From NCBI GenBank assembly GCA_015179045.1, contig WHUZ01000039.1, positions 434,001-498,000 on the forward strand: a stretch of DNA of 64,000 nt. Direction: 5' to 3'. Origin of the DNA: Kalaharituber pfeilii. Lineage: Eukaryota > Ascomycota > Pezizomycetes > Pezizales > Pezizaceae. The notes below the pieces were generated by a model, which was not told the origin of the DNA, made no database searches, and saw only the letters and a list, made by a program, of their open reading frames with translations. Made by a program: the position numbers and the translations under genes. Below, piece by piece: positions 58,400 through 64,000 of the stretch. How positions within the stretch are numbered: the stretch's first letter is position 1; each line of letters begins with the position of its first letter.

Positions 58400-58768
58400 C
58401 TCGGTAGATACGGCGGAGCTTGCATTAGAGATGGTGGTGCTAGCTTGTAATTGAGTCTCAGTAATTGTCGAACTTTGAGTGTCAACAGTAATCATAGGTT
58501 GGTCCAAAAATCTCTGCAACTTTTCATCTTGAAGAATGGCCTGTAGCCTCTGGAGGACAATCCACTGGCGTTCCAGATTTTGCTCCACTTCATCTGAAAG
58601 TTCGTTGCGTTTCTTCATGCCTTCCACCCGGTTTACATATTCTACATAAATGCTGAACTGCTGTATAAGTTCTTGGTTTGATTCGGGGGCACTTTTGACA
58701 TTTCTGAGATACTTAACGAGTTGGATTACTAAAGGCACAATGCCGACCGCAACTCCGGCAGCATCCAT

Positions 58769-59998
58769 GTTGGTTATATGGGATATTTTGGCTGGTGTAA
58801 GTTAAGGTCGCCTGAAGCTGGAGGGTCCAGAGTTAGAATGTTAGAGTTGAAAGTCACTGAGCGCGCAAGATTCCCTTTGATCAAATGAACAATCAATCAA
58901 TCTATGTACTCCCCGCAAAGGAGAAGAGCCTCAAGAGTGGAAAAAGAAACCAACGCAGTAAATACGAGGATGTGTCCGATATGGAGTAAGGGTCAAAGTC
59001 GAGGACCAATCCAAAATGCATTTCATATGTATACGTTGGAGATATTTATAGCTTGCTATAGGAAACTCTTATTCAACACTTTATGTTTCTCTGGGGTGTG
59101 AGACACGCAGCCAAGTAGCCCCCCATTAATATACCACAAATACTTCAGAATCAATTTTCATTGAAATTAATTTCTCACTGAAGCTTGATCAGCGTACCAT
59201 TTTCTACCGTCGCAACTTTATCGATATTGTGCCGATTGCGCTTTGTGTCCTCTGTACGCCCCCAGCAATACAAATCACAATTGCGCCGCCTCAGGATCCG
59301 TGCACCATGAATGTCCTATTAGGACAGGGAGTTCTTGCCGAAGTGCTTCGATGGCCAAAAATCACTGCTTCACTTAATGCCTGGCCAGCTACTTGTATCG
59401 GAGATAGATACTTAACTTGTCAATGGCATCAAATCAGACCTCCTGACGCGTGTGGGTGGTCGGTTGGCAACCCCTTACCCCGCTTAGTAGAACCACACCA
59501 ACTGCATACTGAGCATGCAGCTGCGTGCTTTCGAATACCGTACGCTGTTCTAGCACCCACTGTGGGTAGATATTGTCGATTGTCGATGCACCAGCGTGAT
59601 ACCACATGCTGCATTTGCATCTCCATCTCTATCAGCTATTGATTTGCTTAAAACCGCTATTCTATTGAGCCTAGTAATAACTGTGGAAATAGCATGTGGT
59701 GATTCATGTCCGGAGAAGGTAAAGTTCTGCGTCGAAGGATCAGGTTCCTTGAGTGGCGTCTGAATATATGAGGGCTGCACCAATTAACTGTAAAAGGATG
59801 CTTGCCAGTCACTGCGAAAATATATACCGTAAATCGCATCAACTTGTTGAACCCTCATATGGTCCTATTCAATTTGTATGGTTTAATCAATAATACATTG
59901 GATGTTTAGCGACAGTCGTCATCTAGGGCCTTATTCACGAGTATGGTCTTTTTCGACGGGTTTTAATGGTATTCGCGACTTTATTACGGGTACTTTAT
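58769..59998. other. NLR4 upstream region; no gene seen
   Basis: The first few hundred bases keep scattered similarity to the flank upstream of NLR1/NLR2 (for example gtcgcctgaagctggagggtcc at 58807 and the agtcgaggaccaat block at 58996). A 137-codon frame at 59229-59642 shows no recognisable feature and I do not call it a gene. Confidence 0.45.
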
Positions 59999-60047
59999 TC
60001 CCCATACATCACGGGGCGGTACGCCAGTAATCAAATGAAATAAGAGA
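59999..60047 (+). mobile_element. 49-bp LINE-tail-like insertion
   Basis: It carries acggggcggtacgccagtaa and tcaaatgaaataaga, resembling the LINE 3' end (gggcggcatgcgattaatgaaata). It is flanked by 9-bp duplications gtactttat (59990-59998 and 60048-60056). The tail is short and decayed. Confidence 0.6.
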
Positions 60048-60589
60048 GTACTTTATCAACCAATAGCTGAACCGGGATTTATTGGAACCCCCGCCTTTTT
60101 TATGCTTTTGCTTTTTCAATTTTCAATGCCAACTATTTTTTGAAACAACTCCAAAAGTCCACATTCACATTCGGGTCGCGACGGTGTACCAGGGGCCATA
60201 CGCGGTCGGGGTAACCTCCTCCTGTCTTGATCCGCTAGCAAAGAAGCAGCATCGTCAGCGGAAACAAGTGCCTCAGAAATTCTGACTTGTGGGAAGCATC
60301 TCAAATACCCTTCTATGTTGACTCTGACTTACAAACAGCAAAACTCTGATGTTGCATATTCTTGTGCCGAATGGCGTGGATGGAGAATGGCACGGAATAT
60401 TATGGCTTGGAAAAGGAACTGGAGCTCAGGATTCCAGTTTTAGTCCATGACCCTTTGTCCTCGTACATCTGATTGTTTGATTCAGAAAAGCATCCTTGCT
60501 CTATTAATATAATAACCGGTTTCAAAGAATTATCCGATGCTGAATAATAATGGTATGTAGTCAAAATCGACGTACTGTATCCTTCATAT

Positions 60590-60780
60590 ACACAGTCAGA
60601 CCTTGCTATAATGAATCCACCACGCTCTTGGATTCCATCCCATGCAATCTGATCTTGCTATATTGAAATCGCACCAAATAGTGTAATGAAAAAAATTCTA
60701 GAGGAAGTTTTTTATCTACATACAAATTGTTCTTGCTACAATGAAAAGAAGCTAATGAAATCCATAGAACCCCCCCCCTA
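60590..60780. mobile_element. Short pogo-like relic
   Basis: It begins cagtcagaccttgctataatgaa-like text and repeats tcttgctatattgaaa and ttcttgctacaatgaaa at about 60-70-bp spacing. It resembles the ends of the pogo-like elements at 49246 and 47688. No matching opposite end was identified. Confidence 0.4.
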
Positions 60781-61419
60781 CTACTAGCCTCCTGCAAATC
60801 AGTGATTCTTGAGCGGCCCAGAAAACAGAAACATAGTTGCTAAGCACTAGAGGTTGGTATTTAAACCAAGTTGTGAGTGTTTGTTGCTTCCGGATATGTT
60901 GCTAGTACGATTGTCGCGTAGACATCTTGACTGTTAGAACCCTGATCACGGATCTCAATCTACTACTGATTTACTTCTAATACATATTTTTCTCCCATTA
61001 TCACTGCTCATTACATTTCTACTTCCATTCCTACTTATCACTACCACCACCGTCCCATTCGAATTGATTTCTTAATTTCTATTACTAGTAAGTCTTAATT
61101 AGTAGCGAAGCTTAGGAACTCAGCTGCCAAGGCTATATACCCTAATGGATAAAAGATGTCCGAGCCACCATGGCCTCATATAATTAAGTACTCCTGTACA
61201 TTATGTTGAGTGATTGGGCTTTTATATACTATAGTACTCGTGTGCACAAATCAGTAGCCAGGGCTGTAAGATATTGAGATAATATCTTCCTATACATATA
61301 TTGCTATTTCATGGTTTTAGATAGTCCCTATTCATCTTCTTCTTTGCGTAAACACTCAGTATTACCTTCACAAAAATAGGCAAAATGTTCACTAGAGTAT
61401 GACATTGGTACTCTGTGGG

Positions 61420-61700
61420 TATTAGTGCAGTCACAACTAAACTTGCTACACCTCTTCAGCATAGGCTGTAGAGTATATATTCAGTACATAAGAATTCAGG
61501 TAAGCTCTTCCACACATGGCAACTCAAAGCATGTTTAACATAAGGGCTGGATATATACCAGGATATGTCACCACTCATATGCTATAAGTTGGCAAAAGGA
61601 ATATGCAAAAAATAATTTACTATATTCTCCCATGCTCGGGCTTTAATTTGAGACCACCTGAGGGCCATTCTCATTCACAGGAGCTTTATCCATTGTCCCG
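61420..61700. repeat. Dispersed repeat, copy 2 (pairs with 25140-25480)
   Basis: Contains ttcagcataggctgtag (61457) and actcatatgctataag... ccatgctcgggctttaatttgag (61570-61650), matching copy 1 in the same order. Origin unknown. Confidence 0.5.
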
Positions 61701-63982
61701 TAAATTTGGGCGGTTTCCCGGTGATAAGCGGTTTCTAGGTGAAACACTCTATATGAGATACTAATTCCCAAGTAATTAGATACAGATATTGTGTCCTATA
61801 GGCCTAGCAGTGTATATTATTTTTATTTTTTCTGGTGCCATTGTGAAGTACAATTTAACTATTAATAGATATGATATCTCAACTTTATAAAGGTGAGTTG
61901 AAATACTATGAGATAGTTCAATATTTACGTGCTTGGACATTGCGGAAGTCCCGAGATTAGTTGCGGGATCAACCAAACTTTGCGGAGCAGAGACGCCGCG
62001 AGCACACACATGCATGAAACTCCGCTTAGTCAGCGACTCGTTACGAGACTAGGTTGGTCTCATGCCGAGGTTACAACTATGCAGCTCGAAATGGTACCAG
62101 GTAGCGAGTGACATGCAACTCACCAACCGGCACAAGATTTTGGGCCTACGACCCTTCTCCGCACTACCCATACTACTATGTGTCAAATCAAGTTAACTAG
62201 CGAATAGGGATTTCCTTCGCTGCTCCAGGAATAATGGAGGAAATCAGGGTTAGATATCAGCGAAATTATGTAGAGTACAATTGAGTAAAGGACGCTGCAG
62301 AGCAGCTCACATGCCTAGCGGGCGCCATGCCATATTCAAGTAGTAGCGGAAGAGTGTAAGAGCTGGTATGGACATCTTAGGACCAGACCAAGTATGCGAG
62401 AGCGTCTAGATGATTTGCAAACCCTGTGGAATGCAACTGGGTCAGTTCACGGTTCCAAGCTGGTAATGCGCTAGTTATATACAAGATAGTTAGCGGAAAG
62501 TACCAAAATTCATTTGCCCTCTTAGTTGGGTAAGCCGGGTAACTAAATGGTGTGCAAATTCGGGCGCTTATCTAGGTAAGTAGCCGAATAGGCTCAGACC
62601 GAGTGGCCTCGATATCTTTTGATTGAAATAGCATCTCATTATTAGACCGGTTCAGTCCCTCAGCCTGGCCAGACATGAGAAGTCCGGCCCCAGCCTGTGA
62701 ACAGGTGCGCTAGTCGAATGGGCCAGAACAGATACAAGTACATGTACGTACTTGCTTAGTTGTACCACTAAGATCGCATGCACCTAAACCATGCTACTCA
62801 AGTACTGTATACTATGTCAACTCTGTGACTACTTCCGAAGCCCTGGTTCGCTCCCCTCTTCCCTTTCCTGTGACTCCCGCGTGAAGCACAGTTCAAGCAC
62901 TTACGTATCACCATTACAGTATTAACAAGATCTCTGACGCCCAAATCAAATGCTTAGTGCGCCTTGATGTAAGTACTCCTCCACCCTGTCATCGCACGAT
63001 CTGCCATAACACTATTCGTCCCTCCTCCTTCTCCTGCAGTTTCGAGCTTCCATAGAAAAATTCTAGATATACCTAAAGCTCAAGCTCAACCCATCTACTT
63101 CATACACTTGGTTAATCAGCAACTGATCACACACTATGCATTCCCACTCATCTCAAACCTAATACCTCCAGATTGTCGTAGCTCTCTTTGAACTGAGTTC
63201 TCAGTTTTGAGTCCCTTAGCAGGCGGCGCGAAAGTATCTGCCATGTAAATGGACGTGGCGTAGAGACGGTAATGCCTGCAATTGCATGCTGATGCTGCGA
63301 AATTGCACATAGGCCAATGAGTACATTATGAAGGACCTGTACAGGATGTGGGTTTAGGACAATTAAGGTTCCGATGGATACAGAAACACGTTAGTGCCGA
63401 TTTAGACTAGGTGTGTATGCAGACAGTCCATTGAACTTTCGTGACACACGAGCCTCTACTGGTAACAGCGGGAGTCTTTGCATCTTGTACTAGTACGTTA
63501 ATGTTAACTCACCATCGCTTTAATCAGGGATACTGTAAATATACATTTTATTGGACCTAGGCCACGGACATATAACATGCCTTAAGTTACCGTCCAACCA
63601 ACCCGCGAATCTACTTAGGACGTGGAACCACTTTTCAAAGTCATGAGCAGGATGCATTGTATCCTTTAGGCTCCCGAACCCACGGGCTCCGGGCCGGCAT
63701 TTCATTCTCTACATGCAGCACCTATACAGGAAAGTTTTCTTCCTGATATGATTCTGATAATCATTTGGCACAATCGGATAAGTTTTTGTAGTATACTTGA
63801 TTGCTACTATGGATATAAGTATGTCCTTGGAATCCCGTTCTTGATTTTATTCTCTGATCATGACCGGGGAGAAACAGCTGTGCATAAAGGCCTCACCGCA
63901 TTCCAGCTCAATCCCAACTACACCACAATTTCGCTAGTCATTTTTTTAGGAAGGAAGTCGAGAGGTGGAGAGTTGACAGCGA
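61701..63982. other. No gene seen
   Basis: Over 2 kb without a supported gene. One ggttacgagacta-like motif occurs at about 62040. No repeats or RNA genes could be recognised. Confidence 0.4.
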
Positions 63983-64000
63983 TTTTTTTTTTTTTTTTTT
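63983..64000 (-). other. Poly(T) run at the window end
   Basis: At least 18 T up to the last base. Given the many reversed LINE tails in this window it is probably the tail of a minus-strand retroposon continuing outside, but no family sequence is visible. Confidence 0.4.

Larger units (their letters stand above)
53936..58768 (-). pseudogene. NLR4: NACHT-ankyrin receptor pseudogene
   Basis: All eight NLR2-type exons are recognisable (minus): 58768-58000, 57916-57854, 57777-57743, 57675-57506, 57447-57423 (25-nt P-loop microexon), 57359-56765, 56609-56262, 56200-53936. The start MDAAGVAVGIVPLVIQ is conserved, as are GMPGAGKTTL and FLVVDALDECP. About 13 ankyrin repeats remain, two of them 35 residues. 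Breaks: a 34-bp insertion plus 13-bp duplication in exon 1 (58366-58412); a 1-nt loss near 57660; a 10-nt loss near 57252; a 1-nt loss near 56855; a base lost near 56021; a LINE in the ankyrin exon (54926-55280); and extra bases near 54890. Another LINE tail sits in the intron at about 56650-56720. Clearly dead, but its splice borders remain intact. Confidence 0.88.

Noticed and set aside
59229..59642. A 137-codon plus-strand frame
   Set aside because: No recognisable motif, no paralog and unremarkable composition; probably chance.

Overview
This window looks like nuclear DNA of a filamentous ascomycete. It has few genes and is full of transposable elements. The NLR-type genes have short GT-AG introns, one with an ACTAAC branch site. 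They combine a helical N-terminal domain, a NACHT NTPase and ankyrin repeats, a typical fungal STAND receptor architecture. A truffle-like pezizomycete would fit this TE-rich, gene-poor picture, but that is inference: no taxonomic marker is present.

Layout. 1-108: start of an NLR gene (NLR1) cut by the window edge, minus strand. 109-5768: its 5' flank, duplicated at 33244-38632. 5768-9680: decayed repeats and an inverted-repeat element. 9682-10802: a two-exon gene with a PD-(D/E)XK-nuclease-like core, the only non-NLR gene I consider convincing. 12733-14490: tandem repeats and a TA-flanked TIR element that encloses a second element with perfect 43-bp TIRs. 14699-21453: a Ty3/gypsy-type LTR retrotransposon (minus) with 5-bp target duplications, split in its RT and rearranged downstream. 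21490-27420: dispersed pyrimidine-rich repeats, minisatellites and a LINE fragment. 27795-33243: NLR2, intact in my 8-exon model (1660 aa). 38765-43808: NLR3, a pseudogene broken by a nonsense codon, a frameshift, a solo LTR and two short retroposon tails. 44700-50926: further LTR, pogo-like and LINE relics. 51390-52870: a GC-rich ankyrin-like gene remnant. 53936-58768: NLR4, a pseudogene with at least six frameshifts or insertions. 58769-64000: mostly empty, apart from a 49-bp insertion, a short pogo-like relic and a dispersed repeat.

The main story is a same-strand NLR cluster evolving by duplication and decay. Its members share exon boundaries, including a 25-nt microexon that encodes the nucleotide-binding P-loop. 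The intact member carries 15 almost identical 102-bp ankyrin units that differ mainly at the repeat tips. Pseudogene members and the retrotransposon are riddled with very short (34-67 bp) poly(A)-tailed insertions, several with clear 13-14 bp target duplications. These are useful markers of the LINE-like activity in this genome.
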